A stretch of 58,952 nucleotides of DNA from Nautiliaceae bacterium. Its GTDB lineage: Bacteria > Campylobacterota > Campylobacteria > Campylobacterales > Nautiliaceae. Both the position numbers and the translations under genes were made by a program. The notes below the pieces were generated by a model, which saw only the letters and a list, made by a program, of their open reading frames with translations, made no database searches and was not told where the DNA came from. The DNA lies in NCBI GenBank assembly GCA_027062625.1, contig JAMOSZ010000005.1, forward strand, positions 1 through 58,952. Reading direction: 5' to 3'. How positions within the stretch are numbered: the first letter of the stretch is position 1; each line of letters begins with the position of its first letter. Below are positions 19,168 through 26,394 of the stretch, piece by piece.

Positions 19168-20516
19168 TAGACTTTAAAAAGCTATCTCGCTTCTCTCGCC
19201 ACGCTCCAAGATATACCTCTTATCCAACGGCGGTTGAATTTAAAGAACTCTCACCTGAGAGTATTATTGATGAGTTAAAATCCACTAGACCTCTTAGCCT
19301 TTATTTTCATCTTCCTTTTTGCAGGAGTGCGTGTTATTTTTGCGGATGTAATGTTGTTTATACCAGCAAAGCCGATAAAAGAAAAAGATATATTGATTAT
19401 TTAAAAAAAGAGCTTGATATTTGGGCAAAATATCTTGATACAAAAAGACTTGTTAGACAACTCCATTTTGGAGGAGGGACGCCTACATTTTTTACGCCAG
19501 ATGAGCTTGAAGAGATTTATAAAACAATTTATTCTCATTTTGATAATTTTGAAAATGATGCTGAGATAAGTGTTGAGATTGACCCAAGATTTTTTAGTAA
19601 AGAGCATATGGATGTTTTGAAAAAGTTTGGGGTAAATAGAGTAAGTTTTGGGGTTCAAGATTTTAATGAGGCAACTCAAAAAGCAGTAAATAGAATTCAA
19701 TCTTTTGAAGTTACAAAAAAAGCGGTGGATATTGCAAGGAATGGAGGGATTGAGAGTATTAACATTGATTTAATTTATGGGCTTCCTTATCAAAGTTTAG
19801 AGACTTTTAAGAAGACTTTAAATCTTGTAAAAGAGTTAGACCCAAACAGACTTGCGGTATTTAACTACGCTCATGTGCCTTGGCTTAAAAAAGGGATGAG
19901 AAAAATTGATGAGACTACTTTGCCAACACCTGAGGAGAAGCTTAAAATTTTTAAATATGTAATTGACTTTTTTGAGAATAACGGATATAAGATGGTTGGA
20001 ATGGACCATTTTGCAAAGCCAGATGATGAGTTGTTTAGAGCTATTGAAAAAGGGGAGCTTCACAGAAACTTCCAAGGCTATACCACAAAAGGCGGGGCTG
20101 ATTTGATAGGGTTTGGTTTAACTTCTATTAGTGAGACAAAAAGGGCTTATTTTCAAAACTATAAAGATTTAAAATCTTACGAAAGAGCCATTGATGAGGG
20201 GAGACTTCCGGTATTTAGAGGGGTTAAGTTGAGTGATGAGGATTTGATTAGAAAGTATGTAATAATGGAGATGATGGCGAATTTTAGCTTTGATATTGAG
20301 AGATTTGAAAAGACTTTTGGGATTGATTTTAGGGAAAAATTTGAAAATGAACTTAAAGAACTTGAAGAGTTTGTAAGAGAGGGACTTTTAGAGATTACTC
20401 CAAAAAAGATACTCATAAACAAAACTGGTTCTCTTTTAATAAGAAATATAGTTTTACCGTTTGATGAGTATTTTAAGAAAATGGCAAATCAAAAAGTATT
20501 TTCAAAATCAATTTAA
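19164..20516 (+). CDS. hemN: Oxygen-independent coproporphyrinogen III dehydrogenase
   Basis: 450 aa radical-SAM enzyme. The cluster motif is CxxxCxFCGC in LPFCRSACYFCGCNV (near residue 52-60), with the HemN hallmark FGGGTPTFF and the C-terminal HemN domain with GMDHFAKPDDEL. It decarboxylates coproporphyrinogen III anaerobically, which suits a strict anaerobe. It is the last of the hem genes and is followed by an unrelated short gene after 9 bp. Confidence 0.96.
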   Translation: MIDFKKLSRFSRHAPRYTSYPTAVEFKELSPESIIDELKSTRPLSLYFHLPFCRSACYFCGCNVVYTSKADKRKRYIDYLKKELDIWAKYLDTKRLVRQLHFGGGTPTFFTPDELEEIYKTIYSHFDNFENDAEISVEIDPRFFSKEHMDVLKKFGVNRVSFGVQDFNEATQKAVNRIQSFEVTKKAVDIARNGGIESINIDLIYGLPYQSLETFKKTLNLVKELDPNRLAVFNYAHVPWLKKGMRKIDETTLPTPEEKLKIFKYVIDFFENNGYKMVGMDHFAKPDDELFRAIEKGELHRNFQGYTTKGGADLIGFGLTSISETKRAYFQNYKDLKSYERAIDEGRLPVFRGVKLSDEDLIRKYVIMEMMANFSFDIERFEKTFGIDFREKFENELKELEEFVREGLLEITPKKILINKTGSLLIRNIVLPFDEYFKKMANQKVFSKSI

Positions 20517-20525
20517 GGGATAAAA

Positions 20526-21221
20526 ATGAGAATTTCAATTGGAAATTTGCCTTTAAAAGAGATAAAGGCTGATATTTTTATGCATCCAATAAGAGTTGAA
20601 GGTAAAGAGTGTATTGCTTATGAGCCAATGGCAGAAGAGGCAGTTATTGGGCTTATTGCAAAGCATTTTACTTATAATAAAGTTCCAGAAGTCGTAAAGA
20701 AATATTTTGATGAGATGGATGATGGGTATTTGTTTAGTGAGAGTAATTTTGATGAGTTTGATTTAGAAAAACTTAATAAGGGTAAAATTTTAATTGGAAG
20801 AGATGTTTTGCTTCATCCAAAAGTTGAGAATATCAAAAAGTTTTTGGTATTGTTAAAAGAATTTGGGGAATTTGAGATTGAGGGAATAGATTTACCAAAT
20901 TTTTTTGCTCCTTCTGATCCGATTTTAGAAGAGATTTTAGAGGTTGAGAGAGAGTTTAAATTGGATGAGATTGATGAGCTTGATAGTTTTGATGGAAGCG
21001 TTGTTTATGCGTGTGTTGACCCAAATATTGTAAAAAGCAAAGAGCTTTTGTGCTCGCATCAATTTGTAATAGCCAATAAGATAAAATCCTTAAAAGTAAA
21101 AGTTGATGGAGAAATTAAAGAAGTTAAAAAGCTTCCTTTGCTTAAAGGGACTTTTGGAGTAATTTTGAAAAAAGTTGATGAGTATCCATTTTTGAGGGTA
21201 AAAATAGAAAATGTAAGTTGA
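20526..21221 (+). CDS. Unrecognised protein with slight resemblance to the NuoG C-terminal region
   Basis: 231 aa, acidic, no signal peptide or membrane helix. I do not recognise a family with confidence. The block ILIGRDVLLHPKVENIKKFL (about residues 87-106) resembles the GEDLYxHPRAxNIAKLL segment of epsilonproteobacterial NuoG C-terminal extensions. The later VVYACVDPNIV and LPLLKGTFGVI also recall that region. This could make it a stand-alone relative, but the link is weak. It follows hemN by 9 bp with an AAGGGA ribosome site, so it is probably in the hem operon. Confidence 0.6.
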   Translation: MRISIGNLPLKEIKADIFMHPIRVEGKECIAYEPMAEEAVIGLIAKHFTYNKVPEVVKKYFDEMDDGYLFSESNFDEFDLEKLNKGKILIGRDVLLHPKVENIKKFLVLLKEFGEFEIEGIDLPNFFAPSDPILEEILEVEREFKLDEIDELDSFDGSVVYACVDPNIVKSKELLCSHQFVIANKIKSLKVKVDGEIKEVKKLPLLKGTFGVILKKVDEYPFLRVKIENVS

Positions 21222-21246
21222 AAAAATAAATAAAATTTAGTATAAT
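21218..21246 (+). promoter_or_regulatory. Promoter of the DJ-1/PfpI gene
   Basis: TTGAAA (21218-21223), 17-bp spacer, TATAAT (21241-21246), about 20 bp before the ATG at 21268. It is one of the best sigma-70-type promoters in the window. Confidence 0.75.
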
Positions 21247-21267
21247 AGACTAAAAAAGGAGGGCAAA

Positions 21268-21819
21268 ATGGCAAGAGTGTGTGTTCCACTTGCAAACGGG
21301 TTTGAAGAGATTGAAGCTATGAGCTTAATTGATGTTATGAGAAGAGGTGGGCTTGATGTTGTTGTAGCTGGTGTTGGAGGGGATGTTATTTTTGGAGCTC
21401 ATAATATAAGAGTAATTCCAGATACTAAGGTTGAGCTGGTAAATGCTGATGAGCTTGATTTGGTTGTGCTTCCTGGTGGGCTTCCTGGGGCAATTAACTT
21501 GGCAAAAGATGAAAATGTAAAAAGACTTCTCCAAGAGATGGATAAAAAAGGTAAATATGTAGGTGCAATTTGTGCGGCTCCTTATGCACTAAAAGAAGCA
21601 GGAGTTTTAAAAGAAAAATATACAGCTTATCCTGGATGGGAAGAGAATATCAAAAAAGATGGATATGTAGCCGATGCAAAGGTTGTAGAGGATAAAAATG
21701 TTTTAACTTCAAAAGGTCCTGGGACAGCAATTTGTTTTGGGCTTGAAATTGTAAGAAAATTTGCAGGGGAAGAGATTTATAAACAGCTAAAAGAAGGGCT
21801 TTTGGCGGATTACTGCTAA
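21268..21819 (+). CDS. DJ-1/PfpI-family protein (YajL-like)
   Basis: 183 aa, full length for the family. The elbow nucleophile Cys lies in GAICAAPYAL (near residue 105) and the acidic partner in the N-terminal NGFEEIEAM. VVLPGGLPGA is also typical of the DJ-1/YajL/ThiJ branch. Family members act as glyoxalases or redox chaperones that protect against methylglyoxal and oxidative damage; the exact activity is not settled. It has its own promoter (21218-21246) and a strong GGAGG site. Confidence 0.9.
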   Translation: MARVCVPLANGFEEIEAMSLIDVMRRGGLDVVVAGVGGDVIFGAHNIRVIPDTKVELVNADELDLVVLPGGLPGAINLAKDENVKRLLQEMDKKGKYVGAICAAPYALKEAGVLKEKYTAYPGWEENIKKDGYVADAKVVEDKNVLTSKGPGTAICFGLEIVRKFAGEEIYKQLKEGLLADYC

Positions 21820-21832
21820 AATGGAGGATAAT

Positions 21833-22135
21833 ATGAGAGGAGTTGAGGCACTTGAATATTTTTTAGAAGTTTGGCACTCTAAGATAAAAGAGTTTGATGA
21901 GGTTGAAGAGTTTGAGGCGGTTGTTGAGTATGCCCTTGGAAGTGATAGAAGGGTTGTAAATACAAAAGTTATTGTAGAGAAGTTTTTTGATAAAAAAATA
22001 AGATTTGATGATTTAATGTTTGATGACTTAAAAACTTGCTTTTTACCAGAAGATGTTGAGTTTGATCCAGAGAGTGGGAATTTGTATATAAATAGAAATT
22101 TATACAGAGTTAAAATCGCTCCAAAAATATGCTGA
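21833..22135 (+). CDS. Small acidic protein of unknown function
   Basis: 100 aa, acidic, without signal peptide, membrane segment or recognised motif; it ends in a Lys-rich tail and a Cys. An ATG at 21821 is in frame, but it overlaps no ribosome site. The GGAGG at 21823-21827 lies 5 bases before the ATG at 21833, so I place the start there. It follows the DJ-1 gene closely and is probably co-transcribed with it. It ends in a hairpin shared with hypA. Confidence 0.7.
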   Translation: MRGVEALEYFLEVWHSKIKEFDEVEEFEAVVEYALGSDRRVVNTKVIVEKFFDKKIRFDDLMFDDLKTCFLPEDVEFDPESGNLYINRNLYRVKIAPKIC

Positions 22136-22154
22136 TGAGGTTACTCCTCATCAG
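22132..22154. terminator. Bidirectional hairpin between convergent genes
   Basis: CTGATGAGG (22132-22140) and CCTCATCAG (22146-22154) pair perfectly over 9 bp with loop TTACT. It spans the stop codons of the convergent gene at 21833 and hypA. T-runs are weak on both sides, so it may act as an mRNA end stabiliser as well as a terminator. Confidence 0.65.
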
Positions 22155-22494
22155 TTTCAAGTTCTAAACTCATAAGATACATATCTTCTCCATCAATTAT
22201 CTTTATATCTCCGCTTTTACATTTAGGACAAAGATATTCATCTTTATTTAGAGTGCTTTTTGTTTTGCAATTATTACACTCAATTACAACTGGCTGGATA
22301 TTCATAATAAACTCAGCATCTTCACAGAGAGTTCCTTCTTTAAATGTCTCAAAAGCAGTTTTTAAAAGTTCAGGTTCCACTCCGCTTAAAACTCCGATTT
22401 TTACTTCTACTTTTGTTACTTTTTTTGCATTGTTTTTTATTGCGTGTTCTTCTGCAAGTTGAAGGAGGGAGTCCACTATTGAATACTCATGCAT
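22141..22494 (-). CDS. hypA: HypA, nickel chaperone for hydrogenase maturation
   Basis: 117 aa. It begins [11 protein letters not shown] with the conserved nickel-binding His2, and carries a zinc site of two CxxC pairs (CNNCKTK near residue 75, CPKCKSG near 89). With HypB it delivers nickel to [NiFe] hydrogenase large subunits (and urease in some relatives). It lies alone on the minus strand between hydrogenase regions; the rest of the hyp genes are not in this window. A C-terminal acidic tail is slightly longer than usual. Confidence 0.95.
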   Translation of the reverse strand: MHEYSIVDSLLQLAEEHAIKNNAKKVTKVEVKIGVLSGVEPELLKTAFETFKEGTLCEDAEFIMNIQPVVIECNNCKTKSTLNKDEYLCPKCKSGDIKIIDGEDMYLMSLELETDEE

Positions 22495-22513
22495 TTATAA
22501 CCTTTTTTTTGAA

Positions 22514-22526
22514 ATTATATTATAAT
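22514..22526. promoter_or_regulatory. Overlapping divergent -10 elements for hypA and the TetR gene
   Basis: On the minus strand TATAAT occurs at 22519-22514 and 22524-22519, facing hypA. On the plus strand TATAAT occurs at 22521-22526, facing the regulator at 22549. The two promoters overlap, so a TetR-type protein binding here could control both; no clear operator palindrome beyond the AT-rich core is visible. Confidence 0.5.
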
Positions 22527-22548
22527 AATGGCTAAAAAAAGGTAAGAG

Positions 22549-23127
22549 GTGAGAGAGAAGAAGAAGTTAGAGATTATGCACACAGCCCTAAAACTTTTTG
22601 CAAAAAAAGGATTTTTTAATACAACAATTGCTGATATTGCAAAAGAGATGGGAATGAGTGTTGGGAATATGTATAACTATTTTCCAAGCAAAGAGTCTTT
22701 GGCAAAAGAGCTTTTGTTATATACTGCGAGAATTTTTGGAGATGAGATTAAAAAAATTAATGAAATGGATATATCTACAAAAGAGAAGATTAAAAAAATA
22801 GTTGAGCTTTATTTTAAAAAAGCAAAAGAAGAGCCTGAGCTTGTGGATTATTTTATGAGAGTATATTTATCAAACAAAGAGATTTTTTCAAATGGATGTG
22901 AGGGAATGCTTTGTGTTAGCCCTTTTGTAACGGAGATTATGATTTTTTTTGAAGAGGGAGTTAGAAAAAAGGAGCTAAAAAATCAGGATTTTTTTGCGGC
23001 TTTTGGTCTTTTTATGGGGTATATCGGAGGGCTTGCTTTTTTAAATAGGGAAAATATTTTAGGCAAGTCTCTTGATGAATATATTGAACCTGTAAGCGAA
23101 AATATCTATAATGCGCTCAAAGCCTAA
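22549..23127 (+). CDS. TetR-family transcriptional regulator
   Basis: 192 aa from a GTG start (the only plausible start). The N-terminal helix-turn-helix is clear: LKLFAKKGFFNTTIADIAKEMGMSVGNMYNYFPSKE. The C-terminal ligand domain is variable, with two Cys (residues 122 and 126) in NGCEGMLCVSPF that might bind a metal or respond to redox state. Its 3' end overlaps the following hydrogenase small-subunit gene by 17 bp, so the three genes probably form one operon. A link between this regulator and hydrogen or nickel is inference. Confidence 0.9.
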   Translation: MREKKKLEIMHTALKLFAKKGFFNTTIADIAKEMGMSVGNMYNYFPSKESLAKELLLYTARIFGDEIKKINEMDISTKEKIKKIVELYFKKAKEEPELVDYFMRVYLSNKEIFSNGCEGMLCVSPFVTEIMIFFEEGVRKKELKNQDFFAAFGLFMGYIGGLAFLNRENILGKSLDEYIEPVSENIYNALKA

Positions 23128-23971
23128 ACTTTTATGGATAGATGCCGTTAGCTGTAACGGTTGTTCTCACTCTTTTTTTAATATAGATTTAAGTTTTCTT
23201 GATGATTTTGAGCTTCTCTATCACCCTTTACTTCCAAGCGGGGATTTTAAAATCCAAAGCAGTGATATTTTGATTGTTGAAGGTGCGATAAAATCTAATT
23301 TTTTAAGACTCGGATTTGATTTGAATGAGCTTATAAGTAAACTTTTTTTTAAGGCAAAAACGGTTATCGCGCTTGGAACATGCGCTGTTTATGGGGGAAT
23401 TTTTGGAGAGGGGCTTGTTTTTAATAAAACTTCAAAAGGTAAATTTTTTAAATGCAAAGATAAAGTTATAAATATTCCCGGCTGTCCTGCGCATCCTGAA
23501 TGGCTTTTTTATGTTTTAAATATGCTAAAAGAAAACAAAAAAATAGTTCTTGATGAATTAAATAGACCCGTTGAAATTTTTTCATATACTTCTCATATGG
23601 GATGCACTAGGAATGAATATTTTGAATGGAAAGTAGATGCTAAGAGGTTTGGGGAAAAAGAGGGATGTCTTTTTTACTATTTTGGATGTCAAGGACCTTT
23701 TACTCATAGTAGTTGCAATAAAATTCTTTGGAATGAAGTAAATTCAAAACCGCGTGCCGGAACGCCTTGTTTTGGATGCACCGAGCCTCTTTTTCCAAAA
23801 GAGAATCTTTTTCAAACAGAAACTTTTATGGGAATTCCAGCAAACATTCCTCTTGGGGTTAGTAAAAGGGCGTATCTTACATTAAGCGGGATTGCTAAAA
23901 GTCTTACAAATGAAAGGCTTACGAAAAGACTTATAAAGTGTGAAAATGAAGATAAACAAAAAGATAATTAA
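23111..23971 (+). CDS. [NiFe]-hydrogenase small subunit, cytosolic (group 2-like)
   Basis: 286 aa. No Tat signal and no C-terminal anchor, so it is cytoplasmic. Cluster-binding cysteines are visible in SCNGCSHSF (residues 15 and 18), LGTCAVYGG, IPGCPAHP, HMGCTRNEYF, GCQGPFTHSSCN and PCFGCTEP. This resembles small subunits of the cytosolic uptake/sensory hydrogenases (HupU, Aquifex-type). It may supply low-potential electrons for CO2 fixation or sense H2; the sequence alone does not decide. It overlaps the upstream TetR gene and the downstream large-subunit gene. Confidence 0.85.
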   Translation: MRSKPKLLWIDAVSCNGCSHSFFNIDLSFLDDFELLYHPLLPSGDFKIQSSDILIVEGAIKSNFLRLGFDLNELISKLFFKAKTVIALGTCAVYGGIFGEGLVFNKTSKGKFFKCKDKVINIPGCPAHPEWLFYVLNMLKENKKIVLDELNRPVEIFSYTSHMGCTRNEYFEWKVDAKRFGEKEGCLFYYFGCQGPFTHSSCNKILWNEVNSKPRAGTPCFGCTEPLFPKENLFQTETFMGIPANIPLGVSKRAYLTLSGIAKSLTNERLTKRLIKCENEDKQKDN

Positions 23972-25100
23972 TAAAATTGAGGGTGAGGCGACTTTAAAAA
24001 TTTATGGAGATAAAGTAATTGAGTTTGCAGAAATTGAGTTTTGGCAATATAGGGGAATTGAAAAGTATCTTCAAAACAGACACTATATGGATGCACTTGT
24101 TATAAATCCAAGGGTATGTGGTATCTGTGGACACTCTCATCTGCTCGCAACTGCAAAGGTTATTGAAAATGCTTTTGGTATTAAAGTCAGTAAAAAGGCT
24201 GAAATTTTAAGAGAAATTACAACAGGTCTTGAAATTATTCAAAATCATATAAAATGGTTTTATGTAACTTTGTATCCTACTCTTATTCAGGATAAATCTT
24301 TAATATTAAAATCTCTAAGTATAACCTCTTTTATTGCAAAAATTATTGCTGTAATTGCCGGACAGTTTCCTCACAACTCTTATATAATCCCTGGGGGTGT
24401 TACCTGTGATTTGACGAATTTAGATATTTTAAGGGTAAAAGAGGATTTAAAAAAACTGCAAGAAAAAATAGACAAAATAATAGATAAAAACGGAGATTCA
24501 AACGATTTAAAAAGGTTGTTTGAAAAAATGGATAAAAATATAGGAAAAGGTTTAAACAGATTTTTAGTGTTAGGAGATAATCTTTATTTTAAACCAACAG
24601 GTGATTTGACATTTGTAAAAGAGGAAAAAACAAAATCTTTAAGTAAAAACGCTTTATATAAAGATGAATTTTTTGAAGTGGGACCTCTTGCTAGGAATTT
24701 GCATCATCCTTTAATAAAAAGCGTTTATGAGAACTATCAAGATAGTGTATATACAAGGATTTTTGCAAGACTTTATGAAATGCATCTTATTTTGGAAAAA
24801 ATTTTAAATGAAATAGATAAGATTGATATGTGCGAACCTTCTTTTATTGATTACACTCCAAGAAATTCAGAAGGGAAAATCGCAATTGAAGCTCCAAGGG
24901 GAAGTTTAATTCATTCAATAGAGATATCTGATGAAAAAATAAAAGAGTATAATATTATTGTCCCAACACAGTTTAATCTATCAAACTCTACAAAAGAAAA
25001 ACCATCTCCTGCACAAGCTGCTTTAATAAAAGAAGATATAAAGTGGAGTGATTTTATTTTTAAATGTTTTGATGTATGTGCTGTTTGTAATACACATTAA
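23946..25100 (+). CDS. [NiFe]-hydrogenase large subunit lacking a C-terminal extension
   Basis: About 384 aa from the ATG at 23946 (a GTG at 23940 is also possible), short for the family (usually 450 or more). The N-terminal nickel motif is RVCGICGHSH. The C-terminal motif is DVCAVCNTH, where the usual DPC is DVC, and the protein ends exactly at the final His. Large subunits of H2-sensing hydrogenases also end there and need no maturation protease, whereas HydB at 27649 has a normal extension. It overlaps the small-subunit gene by 26 bp. Function: regulatory or cytosolic uptake hydrogenase. Confidence 0.85.
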   Translation: MKINKKIINKIEGEATLKIYGDKVIEFAEIEFWQYRGIEKYLQNRHYMDALVINPRVCGICGHSHLLATAKVIENAFGIKVSKKAEILREITTGLEIIQNHIKWFYVTLYPTLIQDKSLILKSLSITSFIAKIIAVIAGQFPHNSYIIPGGVTCDLTNLDILRVKEDLKKLQEKIDKIIDKNGDSNDLKRLFEKMDKNIGKGLNRFLVLGDNLYFKPTGDLTFVKEEKTKSLSKNALYKDEFFEVGPLARNLHHPLIKSVYENYQDSVYTRIFARLYEMHLILEKILNEIDKIDMCEPSFIDYTPRNSEGKIAIEAPRGSLIHSIEISDEKIKEYNIIVPTQFNLSNSTKEKPSPAQAALIKEDIKWSDFIFKCFDVCAVCNTH

Positions 25101-25113
25101 AAGTTGTTATAAT
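25085..25113 (+). promoter_or_regulatory. Promoter of the rhodanese/TauE gene pair
   Basis: TTGTAA (25085-25090), 17-bp spacer, TATAAT (25108-25113), 23 bp before the ATG at 25136. The -35 falls inside the end of the hydrogenase gene. Confidence 0.65.
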
Positions 25114-25135
25114 TACATCAAAAAGGAGAGAAATT

Positions 25136-25492
25136 ATGTTCATTAAAGAAATTACACCTTCAAATATGAAGAATTTAAGAGTAAGTGCGGATGAGTTTAT
25201 AAAACTTTATAATGAAGGTAAATGTGAATTTGTAGATGTAAGAGAAGAGTTTGAAAATAAAGTTTGGGGATTTGGTTTTGGACTAAAAATTCCAGCTAAA
25301 AATCTGCCTGAAAACTTAGATAAACTCCCAAAAGATAAAATTATTGTAACAGCTTGTCCTCATAAAGACCGCTCAAATGCCGCTGCTATGTATTTAAGAA
25401 GTCAAGGGTTTGATGCGAGATATTTAACCGATGGATTGACAGGATTAATTGAACGTTTAAGTGGAGGGAAAGCAAAAGATATTAAGGTTTAA
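25136..25492 (+). CDS. Rhodanese-domain protein
   Basis: 118 aa, single rhodanese domain. CEFVDVREEFE is the conserved N-terminal block, and the active-site Cys lies in the loop ACPHKDRSN (near residue 80), followed by the typical AAMYLRSQGFDARYLTDGLTG. It lacks a signal peptide, so it would act in the cytoplasm as a persulphide/sulphur transferase. It has its own promoter and is followed after one base by a TauE-type membrane protein, suggesting a role in sulphur compound handling. Confidence 0.92.
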   Translation: MFIKEITPSNMKNLRVSADEFIKLYNEGKCEFVDVREEFENKVWGFGFGLKIPAKNLPENLDKLPKDKIIVTACPHKDRSNAAAMYLRSQGFDARYLTDGLTGLIERLSGGKAKDIKV

Positions 25493-25493
25493 G

Positions 25494-26225
25494 ATGTTTT
25501 ATGTTGAGGTATTTTTTATAACGCTTTTTCTTTCAACTTTTTTTGCTATGGGTGGGGTTGGAAGTGCGGTAGCGCTTGTACCGATATTACACTTTTTAGG
25601 AGTAAATTTTAATCTCTCAAAAGCAATAGGTCTTTTTGTAAATACTTCTACTACACTTACCGCAACTATTATGAATATAAAAAGAAAAATTCTTGATATA
25701 AAATTTGCCCTGCCTCTTGCTTTTTCTTTATCTCTTTTTGCTCCTCTTGGAGCTTATATGTCAAAGTTTATTCCCGAAGTTTATGTAAAAGGGCTTTTTT
25801 TTATTTTTTTGATTTTTTCAGGAAGTATGCTGTTATTTGGTAAAAAAGAGTCAAAATTTCATTACAATAAACCTTGGGTATTGGTAGTTTTAGGAGCAAT
25901 TGTTGGAATAATCAGCGGTCTTTTAGGAATAGGGGGAGGTAGTATTTTAATACCGTTTTTGATACTTCTAGGGTTTGATGCTAAAAAGTTGGCTATTACT
26001 ATAAGTTTTATTATTCCTTTTTCTACTTTTGCCGCATTTTTGACTTATCTTCAAATAGTAAAAATGGATTGGATTTTGCTAGGAGTAGCAACTGTGGCGT
26101 CAATTTTAGGAGGTATTATAGGAAATCATATAATGTATTATAAATTAAATCAAAACCATATTAAAAAGATTATCGGAATTACGCTTTATTTAATAGCTTT
26201 AAAAATGCTTTTAGCCCTTTTTTAA
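25494..26225 (+). CDS. TauE/SafE-family membrane exporter
   Basis: 243 aa with about seven to eight hydrophobic helices. The two TauE/SafE repeats are recognisable by GGVGSAVALVP (N-terminal) and GIISGLLGIGGGSILIPFL (centre). Family members export sulphite, sulphoacetate or other organosulphonates. An in-frame codon upstream (25461) would run into the rhodanese gene. The ATG at 25494 has AAGG at 25484-25487 and starts straight at the first helix, so I use it. It is paired with the rhodanese, consistent with sulphite or thiosulphate export. Confidence 0.88.
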   Translation: MFYVEVFFITLFLSTFFAMGGVGSAVALVPILHFLGVNFNLSKAIGLFVNTSTTLTATIMNIKRKILDIKFALPLAFSLSLFAPLGAYMSKFIPEVYVKGLFFIFLIFSGSMLLFGKKESKFHYNKPWVLVVLGAIVGIISGLLGIGGGSILIPFLILLGFDAKKLAITISFIIPFSTFAAFLTYLQIVKMDWILLGVATVASILGGIIGNHIMYYKLNQNHIKKIIGITLYLIALKMLLALF

Positions 26226-26286
26226 TCTTTTTTACTTCTTTTGCTAATACCTTGTTATGATAAAAAATTTTTTTTGACAAAACAAT

Positions 26287-26308
26287 AAAAAAATGTCTTT
26301 AAAGTGCC
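26287..26308 (-). promoter_or_regulatory. 11-bp direct repeat upstream of hydA (site D)
   Basis: On the minus strand the units read GGCACTTTAAA (26308-26298) and GACATTTTTTT (26297-26287), in exact 11-bp phase. The second unit is the weakest of the eight known half-sites. The site lies 87 bp before the hydA start and about 64-85 bp before the predicted transcription start, a position typical of upstream activator binding. Confidence 0.6.
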
Positions 26309-26335
26309 AAAAATGTTGATTTTTTATTAAAGCCA

Positions 26336-26365
26336 TTGAAAATGAATATTTATTTATACTATAAT
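26336..26365 (+). promoter_or_regulatory. Promoter of the hydABC operon
   Basis: TTGAAA (26336-26341), 18-bp spacer, TATAAT (26360-26365). Transcription would start near 26372, giving a leader of about 23 bases with a strong AGGAGG ribosome site before the ATG at 26395. Confidence 0.75.
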
Positions 26366-26394
26366 ACAATGAGTAAAAAAATTAGGAGGCGGCG

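Noticed and set aside
23111-25100. Horizontal transfer of the cytosolic hydrogenase genes from base composition
   Set aside because: AT content and codon choice look only slightly different from neighbours by eye; not enough to claim transfer without a computed codon analysis.
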